From Pseudomonadota bacterium (GTDB lineage Bacteria; Pseudomonadota; Gammaproteobacteria; Burkholderiales; Rhodocyclaceae), in the NCBI GenBank assembly GCA_018261905.1, contig JAGTRU010000003.1, forward strand, positions 80,421 through 144,420: DNA of 64,000 nt. Reading direction: 5' to 3'. Position numbers and translations under genes: made by a program. Every line of letters starts with the position of its first letter. The stretch's first letter is position 1. The notes beneath the pieces are model-generated. The model was not told the origin of the DNA. It saw nothing but the letters and a program-made list of their open reading frames with translations, and did not search any database. Below are positions 8,988 to 17,891 of this stretch, in pieces.

Positions 8988-9304
8988 CTAGTTGAAGGGA
9001 ATCGCCAGGATGGCCTTGACCACCCACCGATCCTCGGCATTGGTAAAACCGCGGCCAATCCCCAAATTCAGATCAAGCCCCCGGCGAGCCATATCGAGCA
9101 CACCATAGATATAGTGCGACCGTTCGCGGGCCGGCAGCATGTCGGTCAACGGCCCGTATTCCCATAGTACTCCAGGCCGAATTCGCCCGGCTCGTCGATT
9201 TCCTGGGTATACACCTGGATTTCGTCGGGGGCGGCCTGCGCCTGGCAGGCCGCCGCGGCGAGCAGAGCAATCGCCAACTGCTTGGTCAGCCCCCTAACTC
9301 GCAT
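8988..9304 (-). pseudogene. Exported protein pseudogene with a large internal deletion
   Basis: The minus strand from 9304 encodes a clean Sec signal peptide (LAIALLAAAACQAQAA) and a mature start DEIQVYTQEIDEPGEFGLEY, then runs into a stop at 9146. A second frame, from about 9172 to the stop at 8988, reads WEYGPLTDMLPARERSHYI and ends with LNLGIGRGFTNAEDRWVVK and AILAIPFN. Both ends resemble the two termini of one roughly 230-250-residue periplasmic family common in betaproteobacteria, whose internal part and reading frame are missing here. The junction is near 9160-9175. The function of the parent protein is unknown to me. Confidence 0.65.
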
Positions 9305-9321
9305 AGCCCCCGCGCCGAAAA

Positions 9322-10413
9322 TCAGGTGTTCTGGACGACGATATTGGGAAACTTCGACGTCATGTCCTTGGCTTTCTCGGCAATCTTCACCGCCACCCGG
9401 CGGGCGATGCCGCGATAGATTTCGGCCGTCCGCGATTCCGGCGCGCCGACCACGGTCGGCTTGCCGCCGTCGGCCATCTCGCGGATGGCCAGCTCGAGCG
9501 GCAGGCTGCCGAGGAATTCGACGCCGTAATCCTGCCCCATGCGCTGGCCGCCGCCTTCGCCGAAGACGTGCTCTTCGTGGCCGCACTTCGAGCAGATGTG
9601 GATGCTCATGTTTTCGACGATGCCGAGAATCGGAATATTGACCTTCTCGAACATCTTCAGCCCCTTGCGCGCGTCGATCAGCGCGATGTCCTGCGGCGTG
9701 GTGACGATCACCGCCCCGGTCACCGGCACTTTCTGGGACAGCGAAAGCTGGATGTCACCGGTGCCCGGCGGCATGTCGACGATCAGGTAGTCGAGGTCGT
9801 GCCAATTGGTCTGACTGAGCAGTTGATCGAGCGCCTGGGCGACCATCGGGCCGCGCCAGACCATCGGCGTTTCGACATCGACCATGAAACCGATCGACAT
9901 CGCCTGCAAGCCGTAGGCTTCGAGCGGCTCCATGCTTTTGCCGTCCTTCGATTCCGGCTCCTGGCCGGCCAGACCGAGCATCTGCGGTTGCGACGGACCA
10001 TAGATATCGGCATCGAGAATGCCGACGCGAGCGCCTTCCTGGGCCAGGGCCAGGGCCAGATTGACCGCCGTCGTGCTCTTGCCGACGCCGCCCTTGCCGG
10101 AGGCGATGGCAACAATGTTCTTGACCCCCGGCAAGAGCTTGACGCCGAGCTGGACCGCGTGGGGAACGATCTTGCTATAGACGTTGGCGGAAACGTTGCC
10201 GATGCCCGGCACGCCGCGCACCGCGGCGATCACCTGGTGGCGGATGGGGTCAATCTGGGTCTTCGCCGGATAGCCCAGTTCGATATCGAAGGCGACATCG
10301 GCCCCGGCAAATTTGATGTTCTTCAAGGCCCGCCCGGCAACGAAGTCCTTGCCGGTATTCGGGTCGACGACGCCGACCAGGGCGTCCTTGATCTGCTGTT
10401 CTGTGAAAGTCAT
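9322..10413 (-). CDS. apbC: Iron-sulfur cluster carrier ApbC/Mrp
   Basis: A cytoplasmic P-loop ATPase that carries [4Fe-4S] clusters to apo-proteins. Residues 1-85 form the MIP18/DUF59 domain (EQQIKDALVGVVDP). The deviant Walker A GKGGVGKST is at 106-114, DADIYGPS follows, then VDMPPGTGD, and the cluster-ligating CxxC pair is C274/C277 in ICSKCGHEE with FGEGGG after it. The protein has 363 residues, typical of the family. The ATG at 10413 has GGAG five bases upstream; a longer open frame upstream lacks family similarity. It is followed downstream by the exported-protein pseudogene and is otherwise monocistronic in appearance. Confidence 0.95.
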   Translation of the reverse strand: MTFTEQQIKDALVGVVDPNTGKDFVAGRALKNIKFAGADVAFDIELGYPAKTQIDPIRHQVIAAVRGVPGIGNVSANVYSKIVPHAVQLGVKLLPGVKNIVAIASGKGGVGKSTTAVNLALALAQEGARVGILDADIYGPSQPQMLGLAGQEPESKDGKSMEPLEAYGLQAMSIGFMVDVETPMVWRGPMVAQALDQLLSQTNWHDLDYLIVDMPPGTGDIQLSLSQKVPVTGAVIVTTPQDIALIDARKGLKMFEKVNIPILGIVENMSIHICSKCGHEEHVFGEGGGQRMGQDYGVEFLGSLPLELAIREMADGGKPTVVGAPESRTAEIYRGIARRVAVKIAEKAKDMTSKFPNIVVQNT

Positions 10414-10489
10414 GAATACTCCGGATGAGGTGGAAAGCCCGGCAATACCCGAGCGATTTTGTCCAGTATACCGCAACCAGAGTCTGCGA

Positions 10490-11176
10490 TCAGCCTTGCT
10501 GGACGGTATCCAGACGGTAGCCCTGACCATAGACCGAGGTCAACATCAGGCCGCTTTCGCCGGCCAAGCCCAGCTTCTTGCGCAGGCGGCTGGCATGGGT
10601 ATCGACCGTCCGGCTATCGACCCCGTTGTCCCGCGCCCAGACGCTGGCCAGCAGTTCTTCGCGGGGCAGCAGGCGGCCGATATTGCGCAACAAAACCACC
10701 GCCAGATCGAACTCGCGCTGGGTCAGGTCGATTTCGCGCCCGGCCAGGCGGAGGCGGCGGCCCGCCAGGTCGACCTCGATCCCGGCGCTGCGCAGGAAGC
10801 CGGGAGGCACCATCTGGCGCCGGCGCAACAAGGCCTCGACGCGGGCCATGAATTCCATGTAGCGAATCGGCTTGGGGAGGTAATCGTCGGCCCCCAGGCG
10901 CAGGATGTCGGCGGCGCTTTCTTCCTCGGTACGGGCGGTGCAGAACATCACCGGCACCGCCCAGCCACAATGTTCGCGGATATATTTGAGTACCTCGTCG
11001 CCGCCGATATCGGGCAAATTCCAGTCGATCAGGAAAAAATCGAAACGCCGCGTTTTCAGCGCTTCGATACAGGCCAGGCCTTCGCCGAAGACCTCGACCT
11101 GGTGCCCCTCGCCTTTTAACAAGGCCTTCAGCACTTCGGCCTGACTGCGACTGTCTTCAACGACCGCAAAATTCAT
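10490..11176 (-). CDS. OmpR/PhoB-type response regulator
   Basis: A 228-residue two-domain transcription regulator. The receiver has the acidic pair VVEDS, the phospho-acceptor D51 in LIDWNLPDIGG, and K102 in YLPKPIRY. Residues about 130-225 form an OmpR-type winged helix with LTQREFDLAVVLL, the DSRTVDTHASRLRKKL recognition region and the wing GQGYRLD. No histidine kinase gene is adjacent, so it is an orphan in this window and its signal and targets are unknown. The ATG at 11176 has an AGGGGA Shine-Dalgarno; the frame upstream adds 16 unsupported residues. Confidence 0.88.
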   Translation of the reverse strand: MNFAVVEDSRSQAEVLKALLKGEGHQVEVFGEGLACIEALKTRRFDFFLIDWNLPDIGGDEVLKYIREHCGWAVPVMFCTARTEEESAADILRLGADDYLPKPIRYMEFMARVEALLRRRQMVPPGFLRSAGIEVDLAGRRLRLAGREIDLTQREFDLAVVLLRNIGRLLPREELLASVWARDNGVDSRTVDTHASRLRKKLGLAGESGLMLTSVYGQGYRLDTVQQG

Positions 11177-11367
11177 GACATCCCCTTTTCGCCCGATGCT
11201 GCCGGCTGGTCGCCGAGGGGGCAATACGCAAATGGCGTAATTCTACCCAAGCAATACTTTCTTTTAGCTTACAAACCGCAGCCGCCGCGCCATTCCCGCC
11301 AGGTAATAACCCGAGCGCCGCGCTCCTCGCGGTAAAATCGCGCTTTATTTCCAGCTTTCCGCCTGCC

Positions 11368-13452
11368 ATGTCGCGCAAAATCCTTGTCACTTCCGCCCTG
11401 CCCTACGCCAACGGCGCCATTCACCTCGGCCACCTGGTCGAATACATCCAGACCGATATCTGGGTCCGCTATCAAAAAATGGCCGGCAACGAATGCTGGT
11501 ACGTCTGCGCCGACGACACACACGGCACGCCGATCATGCTGCGCGCCGAGAAGGAAGGCATCACGCCGGAAGCGCTGATCGAACGCGTGCATGGCGAGCA
11601 TTTCCGCGACTTTTCGGGCTTCCATGTCGGTTTCGACAATTTCTACAGCACCCACTCGCCGGAAACCCGCGAATGCGCCAACGACATCTATGGCAAGCTC
11701 AAGACAGCCGGCCTGATCGAGACGCGCACCATCGAGCAGTATTACGACCCGCAGAAACAACTCTTCCTGCCCGACCGTTTCATCAAGGGCGAATGCCCGA
11801 AGTGCCACGCCAAGGACCAGTACGGCGACAACTGCGAAGTCTGCGGCGCCGCCTATGCACCGACCGACCTGATCGAGCCGTTTTCGGCCATTTCCGGCGC
11901 CAAGCCGGAACTGCGCAAATCCGAGCATTATTTCTTCAAGCTCTCCGACCCGCGTTGCGAAGCCTTCCTGCGCCAGTACACCAGCAAGGCCAACGGCACG
12001 CTGCAGCCGGAAGCCGCCAACAAGATGCAGGAATGGCTGGGCGCACCGGGCGAGAACAAGCTGACCGACTGGGACATCTCGCGCGACGCACCGTATTTCG
12101 GCTTCGAGATTCCCGATGCGCCGGGCAAGTATTTCTACGTCTGGCTCGACGCGCCGATCGGCTACATGGGCTCCTTCAAGAACCTCTGCGCGCGGCAGGG
12201 CCTGGATTTCAACGAATGGTTCAAAACCGACTCGCCGACCGAGCTCTACCACTTCATCGGCAAGGACATCCTCTACTTCCACGCCCTGTTCTGGCCGGCC
12301 GAACTGGCCCACGCCGGCTATCGCACGCCGAGCAAGATCTTCGCGCACGGTTTCCTGACCGTCGACGGCGCCAAGATGTCGAAATCGCGCGGCACCTTCA
12401 TCACCGCCGAGAGCTTCCTGAGCACCGGCCTGAATCCGGAATGGCTGCGCTACTACTATGCCGCCAAGCTGTCGGCCACGATGGAAGACATCGACCTCAG
12501 CCTCGACGACTTCGTCGCCCGCGTCAATTCCGACCTGGTCGGCAAGTACGTCAATATCGCCAGCCGCGCCGCCGGCTTCGTCAGCAAGCGTTTCGCCGGC
12601 CAGCTAGCCCCAGCCGACACTGAACTGCCGGCCCTCAAGGCGATCCAGGCAGCCGCACCGCACATCGCCGAACTCTACGAAGCCCGCGAATTCGGCAAGG
12701 CGATGCGCGAGATCATGGCCCTGACCGATGGCGCCAACCAGTACGTCGATAGCGTCAAGCCCTGGGAGCTGGCCAAGCAGGAAGGCAAGGAGGCCGAGCT
12801 GCACGCCGCCTGCAGCAATGCGCTGAACCTGTTCCGCCTGCTCACCGTGCTCTTGAAGCCGATCCTGCCGGTGCTCGCCGGCAAGGTCGAGGCCTTCCTC
12901 AATATCGCGCCGCTGAACTGGTCCGACACGCAAGGCCTGCTCGCCGCCGGGCATGGCATCAATGCCTACGAACACTTGATGACGCGCGTCGATCCCAAGC
13001 TAATCGAGAAGCTCATCGCCGCCAACAAGGAATCGCTGGCGCCGACCGCCGAGCCGGTCAAGGTTGACGAAAAGCCGGCGGCCGTCGCGGCCAAGCCGGC
13101 GGAAACGACCGACGGCCTGTGCTCGATCGACGATTTCATGAAAATCGACCTGCGCATCGCCCTGATCGCCAATGCCGAGCACGTCGAAGGCGCCGACAAG
13201 CTGATCCGCCTCACCCTCGACATCGGCGAGGACAAGCCGCGCCAGGTCTTCGCCGGCATCAAGTCGGCCTACGATCCGGCGACGCTGATCGGTCGCCTGA
13301 CGGTGATGGTCGCCAACCTGGCGCCGCGCAAGATGAAGTTCGGCATGTCGGAAGGCATGGTCATGGCGGCTTCCGATCCGGACGGCAAGACACCGGGCAT
13401 TTACCTGCTGTCGCCCGATTCCGGGGCGCAACCCGGCATGCGAGTGAAATAA
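11368..13452 (+). CDS. metG: Methionyl-tRNA synthetase
   Basis: MetG charges tRNA-Met. The 694-residue protein has the HIGH-type motif HLGH at residues 19-22 within [13 protein letters not shown], a zinc knuckle [17 protein letters not shown], the KMSKS loop in [10 protein letters not shown] near residue 335, and a C-terminal EMAP-II/OB-fold tRNA-binding domain (about residues 585-694, with [16 protein letters not shown] and [14 protein letters not shown]) that makes the enzyme dimeric. Between them is an Ala/Lys-rich linker. The gene stands alone and ends in a strong hairpin. Identification is secure. Confidence 0.98.
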   Translation: MSRKILVTSALPYANGAIHLGHLVEYIQTDIWVRYQKMAGNECWYVCADDTHGTPIMLRAEKEGITPEALIERVHGEHFRDFSGFHVGFDNFYSTHSPETRECANDIYGKLKTAGLIETRTIEQYYDPQKQLFLPDRFIKGECPKCHAKDQYGDNCEVCGAAYAPTDLIEPFSAISGAKPELRKSEHYFFKLSDPRCEAFLRQYTSKANGTLQPEAANKMQEWLGAPGENKLTDWDISRDAPYFGFEIPDAPGKYFYVWLDAPIGYMGSFKNLCARQGLDFNEWFKTDSPTELYHFIGKDILYFHALFWPAELAHAGYRTPSKIFAHGFLTVDGAKMSKSRGTFITAESFLSTGLNPEWLRYYYAAKLSATMEDIDLSLDDFVARVNSDLVGKYVNIASRAAGFVSKRFAGQLAPADTELPALKAIQAAAPHIAELYEAREFGKAMREIMALTDGANQYVDSVKPWELAKQEGKEAELHAACSNALNLFRLLTVLLKPILPVLAGKVEAFLNIAPLNWSDTQGLLAAGHGINAYEHLMTRVDPKLIEKLIAANKESLAPTAEPVKVDEKPAAVAAKPAETTDGLCSIDDFMKIDLRIALIANAEHVEGADKLIRLTLDIGEDKPRQVFAGIKSAYDPATLIGRLTVMVANLAPRKMKFGMSEGMVMAASDPDGKTPGIYLLSPDSGAQPGMRVK

Positions 13453-13465
13453 TTCCACACATGCA

Positions 13466-13497
13466 CAACGGCCTGAAATTCAGGCCGTTGTCTTATT
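13466..13497 (+). terminator. metG terminator hairpin
   Basis: A perfect inverted repeat with 11-bp arms, CAACGGCCTGA (13466-13476) and TCAGGCCGTTG (13480-13490), and a three-base loop begins 13 bases after the metG stop. It is followed by the T-rich tcttatt. The T tract is imperfect, but the position and stem strength fit an intrinsic terminator. Confidence 0.75.
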
Positions 13498-13521
13498 GCA
13501 GCGCAGCAATTAGAACCCCAT

Positions 13522-13820
13522 ACTTAAAGTAACACTTTAAGTTAGCAAGCCAATCGGGCCGCCCGTTTTGGTCTTTTCAAACTATCCACAAAATCTGTGG
13601 ATAAGTCTGTGCATGAATCATGGACAGTGACGCTAAGTCACCGTCCAGCAAGGCTTTTCCTTACCCTGCCCGAAACTTGAGCTAAGCCACAAGTCCTTGA
13701 TTTACAAGCAGATATTAAATCACTATGTAATTTAACAAATTCGTCACTATCAAGACAATTCGGGGCCAAAAATAATTTGTCACTGTGCATAAGTCACTCC
13801 TTGACATTCCTTTTGTCAAG
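13522..13820. other. Convergent noncoding region with DnaA-box-like sites and palindromes
   Basis: No convincing gene lies between the metG stop and the stop of the binding-protein gene at 13881. The stretch is AT-rich compared with its surroundings. It contains a palindrome with 9-bp arms ACTTAAAGT/ACTTTAAGT at 13522-13542. A DnaA-box sequence TGTGGATAA (13596-13604) faces a near box CTATCCACA (13582-13590). A hairpin with 11-bp arms (10 of 11 matching) lies at 13621-13647, and another, CTTGACA/TGTCAAG, at 13800-13820. The 13-mer CTGTGGATAAGTC (13595-13607) recurs with one change at 13783-13795. GTCAC motifs recur through the region. Confidence 0.5.
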
Positions 13821-13880
13821 GCGTCGCCCCGACTTTATTTTGACAACGGCGGACACTCGCGCTTTTCCGCCGCCCCCGCC

Positions 13881-15026
13881 TCACTCCCCGAGCCACACCC
13901 ACTTGCCGCCGCGCACCGTCATCATCAGGCGGGCCCGCTGATCCATGCCGTTGTGGTTTTGTGCCGTCATATTGAAGACGCCCTGCGCGCCGACCACTTC
14001 CTTGCTGCGCTCAAGCGCCTCGCGCAGCGCCAGCCGGAACTCCGGCGTTCCTGGGCGGGCCTTCTTCAGCGCCTCGGGCAGGGCTTTCTGCAACAACAGG
14101 CCGGCATCCCAAGTGTTGGCCCCGAACGTCGACAGGCTGCCCGCACCGTAGCGCCCTTCATAGGCCTTGATATAGGCCTGCGCCACCGGCTTGATCGGAT
14201 TGCCGGGGGCCAGATCGTCCGCCACCAGCAGCGGCCCGCCGGCCATCAGCGTGCCCTCGACGGCCTTGCCGCCGAGCCGGATGAAATCGTTGGTCGCCAC
14301 GCCATGCGTCTGATAAATGCGGCCCTTGTAGCCTTTTTCCTGCAAGCCGACCTGCGGCAATACCGCCGGCCCGCCGGTCGCCGCGATAAAGACAGCATCC
14401 GGCCGGGCCGCCAGCAACTTCAGCACCTGGCCGGTCACCGACTGGTCGGTCCGGTTGAACCGCTCGTTGGCGACGATGCGGATACCGGCCTTTTCCGCCT
14501 GGCCGCCAAACACCTTGAACCAGTTTTCGCCATAGGGATCGTTGAAGCCGACAAAACCCAGGGTTTTGACGCCGGCCGCCGTCATGTGGGCGAGCACCGC
14601 ATCGGCGATCAGGTCGTCGTTCTGGGTGGTCTTGAAGACCCATTTCTTGCGTTCGTCCATCGGCAGGACAATGGCCGAAGAACCGACCGTGGTGAGCAGC
14701 GGCGTTTTCGCCTCGGCGACAAAATCGAGGATGGCCAATGCCGCCGGCGTCGTCGTCGGGCCGATCAGCGCATCGACGCGGTATTCGCCGAGCAGTTTCT
14801 TGACGCCGGTCACCGCGTTGGTCGGATCGGAGGCGTCGTCGAGCACGATGTATTCGATCTTCTGCCCGGCGATCTCGGTCGGCAACAGGGCGACGGTATT
14901 TTTCTGGGGAATGCCGACGGCCGCCGTCGGCCCGGTCGAGGAGACGATGACGCCGACCTTGATGTCGGCTCGGGCAAGGCTGGCCAGCAGAAAGAGAAAG
15001 ACAAGCAGGGAAAATCTGGAAAACAT
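13881..15026 (-). CDS. Periplasmic substrate-binding protein, branched-chain amino acid ABC type
   Basis: A 381-residue LivJ/LivK-type periplasmic binding protein (type 1 fold). A Sec signal peptide (LLVFLFLLASLARA) is followed by the first lobe, IKVGVIVSSTGP and DALIGPTTTPAALA, then GFVGFNDPYGENW, VFIAATGGPAVLPQ and GVFNMTAQNHNG. No permease or ATPase genes are adjacent, so it is an orphan binding protein whose ligand could be an amino acid, urea or an aromatic acid. ATG 15026 was chosen because it begins the signal peptide and follows AAGGGG; an upstream in-frame start would add 21 residues lacking signal features. Confidence 0.85.
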   Translation of the reverse strand: MFSRFSLLVFLFLLASLARADIKVGVIVSSTGPTAAVGIPQKNTVALLPTEIAGQKIEYIVLDDASDPTNAVTGVKKLLGEYRVDALIGPTTTPAALAILDFVAEAKTPLLTTVGSSAIVLPMDERKKWVFKTTQNDDLIADAVLAHMTAAGVKTLGFVGFNDPYGENWFKVFGGQAEKAGIRIVANERFNRTDQSVTGQVLKLLAARPDAVFIAATGGPAVLPQVGLQEKGYKGRIYQTHGVATNDFIRLGGKAVEGTLMAGGPLLVADDLAPGNPIKPVAQAYIKAYEGRYGAGSLSTFGANTWDAGLLLQKALPEALKKARPGTPEFRLALREALERSKEVVGAQGVFNMTAQNHNGMDQRARLMMTVRGGKWVWLGE

Positions 15027-15078
15027 GGCGACACCCCTTGAGGCAAAATGGTTGGTCTGCGCATTATAGAGACTCGCC

Positions 15079-15384
15079 ATGTTCACCAACCGCCCGCCCC
15101 GTCCCAGCCTGACCGGACCGATTTTTCTCTACGCCCTGGCCGACGTCTTCGGATTGTCCTGCGTCGCCATCGGCGCCAGTTGGTTCGCCGCCGGCCGGGG
15201 AGCGATTCTGGCCAGCTTCCCCAACTCCGCGGTCGAGGCCGTCGCCTGTACGGCTGGCGGCCTGGTCGTGATGCTCTGGGCGATCGGCCGCATCCTCAGG
15301 GAAATCGCCCGCCAGGCACCGGCCCTGCAGGCCCGTAACGAGGCCCACCAGGCGGCGCAGCGTCCGCCCGAACGGCCGGACTGA
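15079..15384 (+). CDS. Small two-TM membrane protein, unknown function
   Basis: A 101-residue protein with two predicted membrane helices, roughly residues 14-38 (GPIFLYALADVFGLSCVAIG) and 52-75 (AVEAVACTAGGLVVMLW), followed by a basic, Gln/Pro-rich cytoplasmic tail. I do not recognise a functional family. It starts 52 bases from the divergent binding-protein gene and converges with the ribbon-helix-helix gene, ending four bases from its stop. Codon use matches the neighbourhood. Its size and topology suggest an inner-membrane accessory protein; nothing more can be supported. Confidence 0.65.
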   Translation: MFTNRPPRPSLTGPIFLYALADVFGLSCVAIGASWFAAGRGAILASFPNSAVEAVACTAGGLVVMLWAIGRILREIARQAPALQARNEAHQAAQRPPERPD

Positions 15385-15387
15385 GCA

Positions 15388-15582
15388 TCAATCGCCGGCT
15401 TTCGAGGAGGGCTTCAGCCACTCCGGCAGTTCGCGGTTGCCGGCATTGTCGATAATGTATTGGCGGATCAGTTTGCGCACGACTTGCGACGGCGTCAGGT
15501 CATGGGCGGCACAGATTTCTTCGAAAATCTGCTTTTTCAGCGGATCGATCAACAAAGTCAGGCGGGCGGTTCGCTTTTCCAT
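15388..15582 (-). CDS. Small ribbon-helix-helix (CopG/Arc-like) protein
   Basis: A 64-residue protein with the ribbon-helix-helix pattern: an N-terminal beta strand RTARLTLLIDP, then helix KKQIFEEICAAHD and helix TPSQVVRKLIRQYIID. Such proteins are usually dimeric DNA-binding repressors, often of toxin-antitoxin operons or plasmid functions. No toxin-like partner gene is adjacent: the neighbour on one side is the converging small membrane protein and on the other the divergent SulP gene. It could regulate the SulP promoter region it faces, but that is speculation. GAGG lies six bases before the ATG. Confidence 0.75.
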   Translation of the reverse strand: MEKRTARLTLLIDPLKKQIFEEICAAHDLTPSQVVRKLIRQYIIDNAGNRELPEWLKPSSKAGD

Positions 15583-15615
15583 CGCGTCCTCGGCAGTATC
15601 AGATGCGCAATGTTA

Positions 15616-15657
15616 ACATATGATTATCATTGACGAATAATCGTGTACTCATATAAT
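15616..15657 (+). promoter_or_regulatory. SulP promoter with overlapping Fur-like box
   Basis: TTGACG (15630-15635) and TATAAT (15652-15657) are separated by 16 bases and point toward the SulP gene at 15686, giving a leader of about 20 bases. Overlapping the -35 element, bases 15616-15634 contain ATGATTATCATT, the exact core of the Fur box; 13 of 19 positions match the consensus. The placement would suit repression. Confidence 0.6.
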
Positions 15658-15685
15658 CGCGCGCTTATTTCTCAAAATTCGCGCC

Positions 15686-17377
15686 ATGAAAATCGCCTTC
15701 CATCCCAAGCTGCTCGATTGCCTGCCGACCTACAATCGCGCCCAGTTCGGCAAGGATCTGGCGGCCGGGATCACCGTCGGCGTCCTCGCCCTGCCGCTCG
15801 CCATGGCCTTCGCCATCGCATCCGGCTGTTCGCCGACGGCCGGCATCTGGACGGCGATCATCGCAGGCCTGATCACCTCCGCCGTCGGCGGTTCGCGCGT
15901 CCAGATCGGCGGCCCGACCGGCGCCTTCATTCCCATCGTGTACGGCATCGTCGCCATGCACGGCTTTGCCAACCTGCTGGGCGCCACCATGCTGGCCGGC
16001 GTCTTCCTGCTCGCCATGGGCCTCGCCCGCATGGGGCAACTCATCCGCTTCATCCCGGTCACCGTCGTCATCGGCTTTACCAACGGCATTGCCGTGGTCA
16101 TCTTCCTGGCCCAGATCAAGGATTTTTTCGGCCTGAAAATCGACAACCTGCCGGCCGAGTTTTTCGAGCGCATCCAGACCCTGGCCGCCAACGCCCATAG
16201 CGTCGACCTGCCCACCCTGGCGCTGGCCCTCACCTGCTTCCTCTTCCTGATTTCCTACAACCGCCTGGCGCAGTATTTTTCCCCATTGCGCCGGGCGCCG
16301 GGTCCGCTCGTCGTCCTCATCCTCGGCACCCTGGTTTCCTTTCTTTTCGACCTGCCGGTGGAAACCATCGGCAGCCGTTTTCATGGCATTCCGCAGGAAC
16401 TGCCGAAGATCGGCCTGCCCGAGCTGTCGATCCACGATTTCGGCAAGCTGATTTCGCCGGCCATCACCATCGCCCTGCTCGGCGCCATCGAATCCCTGCT
16501 CTCGGCCCGCGTCGCCGACAGTCAGATCGATGATCGTCACGACCCCAACCAGGAACTGGTCGCCCAGGGCCTGTCCAATATTTTCGCCCCGCTCTTCGGC
16601 GGCTTCGCCGCCACCGGCGCTATCGCCCGCACCACGACCAACGTCAAGACCGGCGGCCGGACGCCGATCGCCGGCATCATCCACGCCTTCGTCCTGCTCG
16701 GCATCGTGCTGATTGCCGCCCCGCTCGCCTCCTACGTGCCGCTCGCCACGCTGTCGGCCATCGTCATGGTGGTCGCCATGAACATGGGCGACTGGCATGA
16801 ATTCATCGAGCTGCGCCGCTACTCCTACAACTACCGGATCATCCTGCTCGCCACCTTCTTCGTCACCGTCGTTTTCGACCTGACCATCGCCGTCGAACTC
16901 GGCATGGTACTGGCCAGCCTGTTCTTCATTTACCGGATGTCGGAACTGACCCGTATCGAGCGCCTGCCGCTCAGCGCAGAAGCCGACGAACCGCAATTCC
17001 TCTACCCCGACGGCACGATGCGCGTCGCCGCCTGGCAACTGTTCGGCTCGCTGTTTTTCGGCGCGGTCAACAAACTGGAGGAATTGCTCGACCCCTCGGC
17101 CGGCCACCCGGAAGTCGTCATTCTCGATGCCAGCCGCCTGATCCAGCTCGACACCACCGGTCTCGAAGGCCTCGAAAGTCTGCGCGACAAACTCCACAAG
17201 CGCGGCTGCACGCTGCTCGTCTGCAGCCTCAATGATCAGCCGAGCTCCCTGCTTTACCGTTCCGGCTTTGTCGACCTGCTGGGCAAGGCCAATGTCTGCA
17301 CCGACCTGACCGAGGCCCTGCAACGCGCCTATATTCTGTTGCCCAACCTGATGGGCAACTTTGCCGAAGATTACTGA
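15686..17377 (+). CDS. SulP-family anion transporter with STAS domain
   Basis: A 563-residue inner-membrane SulP (SLC26) carrier for sulfate, bicarbonate or organic anions. The N-terminal transmembrane region has [24 protein letters not shown] and [15 protein letters not shown], the family's substrate-site and signature segments, and about 12-14 helices run to residue 430. A cytoplasmic STAS domain follows (about 450-545), with [22 protein letters not shown] including the conserved D-T/S-x-G loop. Substrate cannot be read from sequence; bicarbonate, sulfate and dicarboxylates are all possible. It is followed 14 bases later by the YjdM-like gene and preceded by a promoter overlapped by a Fur-like box. 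Confidence 0.92.
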   Translation: MKIAFHPKLLDCLPTYNRAQFGKDLAAGITVGVLALPLAMAFAIASGCSPTAGIWTAIIAGLITSAVGGSRVQIGGPTGAFIPIVYGIVAMHGFANLLGATMLAGVFLLAMGLARMGQLIRFIPVTVVIGFTNGIAVVIFLAQIKDFFGLKIDNLPAEFFERIQTLAANAHSVDLPTLALALTCFLFLISYNRLAQYFSPLRRAPGPLVVLILGTLVSFLFDLPVETIGSRFHGIPQELPKIGLPELSIHDFGKLISPAITIALLGAIESLLSARVADSQIDDRHDPNQELVAQGLSNIFAPLFGGFAATGAIARTTTNVKTGGRTPIAGIIHAFVLLGIVLIAAPLASYVPLATLSAIVMVVAMNMGDWHEFIELRRYSYNYRIILLATFFVTVVFDLTIAVELGMVLASLFFIYRMSELTRIERLPLSAEADEPQFLYPDGTMRVAAWQLFGSLFFGAVNKLEELLDPSAGHPEVVILDASRLIQLDTTGLEGLESLRDKLHKRGCTLLVCSLNDQPSSLLYRSGFVDLLGKANVCTDLTEALQRAYILLPNLMGNFAEDY

Positions 17378-17391
17378 ACCAAGGAAAAACC

Positions 17392-17733
17392 ATGAGCGAT
17401 TTGCCCAAATGCCCCCAATGCAGTTCGGAATACACCTACGCCGACGGTGAAATGTATGTCTGCCCGGAATGCGCCCATGAATGGGCGGCCACTGCGGCCA
17501 CCGACAGCGTCGACCAGGCCAAGGTCTGGAAGGACGCCCACGGCAACCTGCTGCAGGACGGCGACAGCGTGACGGTGATCAAGGACCTGAAAATCAAGGG
17601 TTCATCATCGGTCGTCAAGGTCGGCACCAAGGTCAAGAACATCCGCCTGATCGACGGCGATCACGACATCGACTGCAAAATCGACGGCATCGGGGCGATG
17701 CAACTCAAATCGGAGTTCGTCAAGAAGGCCTGA
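17392..17733 (+). CDS. yjdM: YjdM/PhnA-like zinc-ribbon protein
   Basis: A 113-residue protein of the PhnA/YjdM family. The N-terminal zinc ribbon has CPQC (residues 8-11) and CPEC (24-27), followed by the C-terminal SH3-like barrel [29 protein letters not shown] and [20 protein letters not shown]. Despite the historic name it is not phosphonoacetate hydrolase; the function is unresolved. It lies 14 bases after the SulP gene on the same strand and probably shares its transcript. Purine-rich aaggaaaaacc precedes the ATG. Confidence 0.92.
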   Translation: MSDLPKCPQCSSEYTYADGEMYVCPECAHEWAATAATDSVDQAKVWKDAHGNLLQDGDSVTVIKDLKIKGSSSVVKVGTKVKNIRLIDGDHDIDCKIDGIGAMQLKSEFVKKA

Positions 17734-17891
17734 GAAAGTCCAGCTTTCCGACAAGATGGCAGCAAGCGGAGGCCGGCGGATATTGCCGACCCCTTGCTTT
17801 GACAAATACCCCCTTTCAAGGCAATCACTCAGGGACGACCGGGTTCCCGACGCGACCAGAAGAAACCCGGCAAAAACCAGCGTCGCCCGCG

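Noticed and set aside
13711..13750. Possible dif (XerCD) site near ATTTAACA
   Set aside because: Only about eight bases match the dif consensus arm; the other arm and central region do not.
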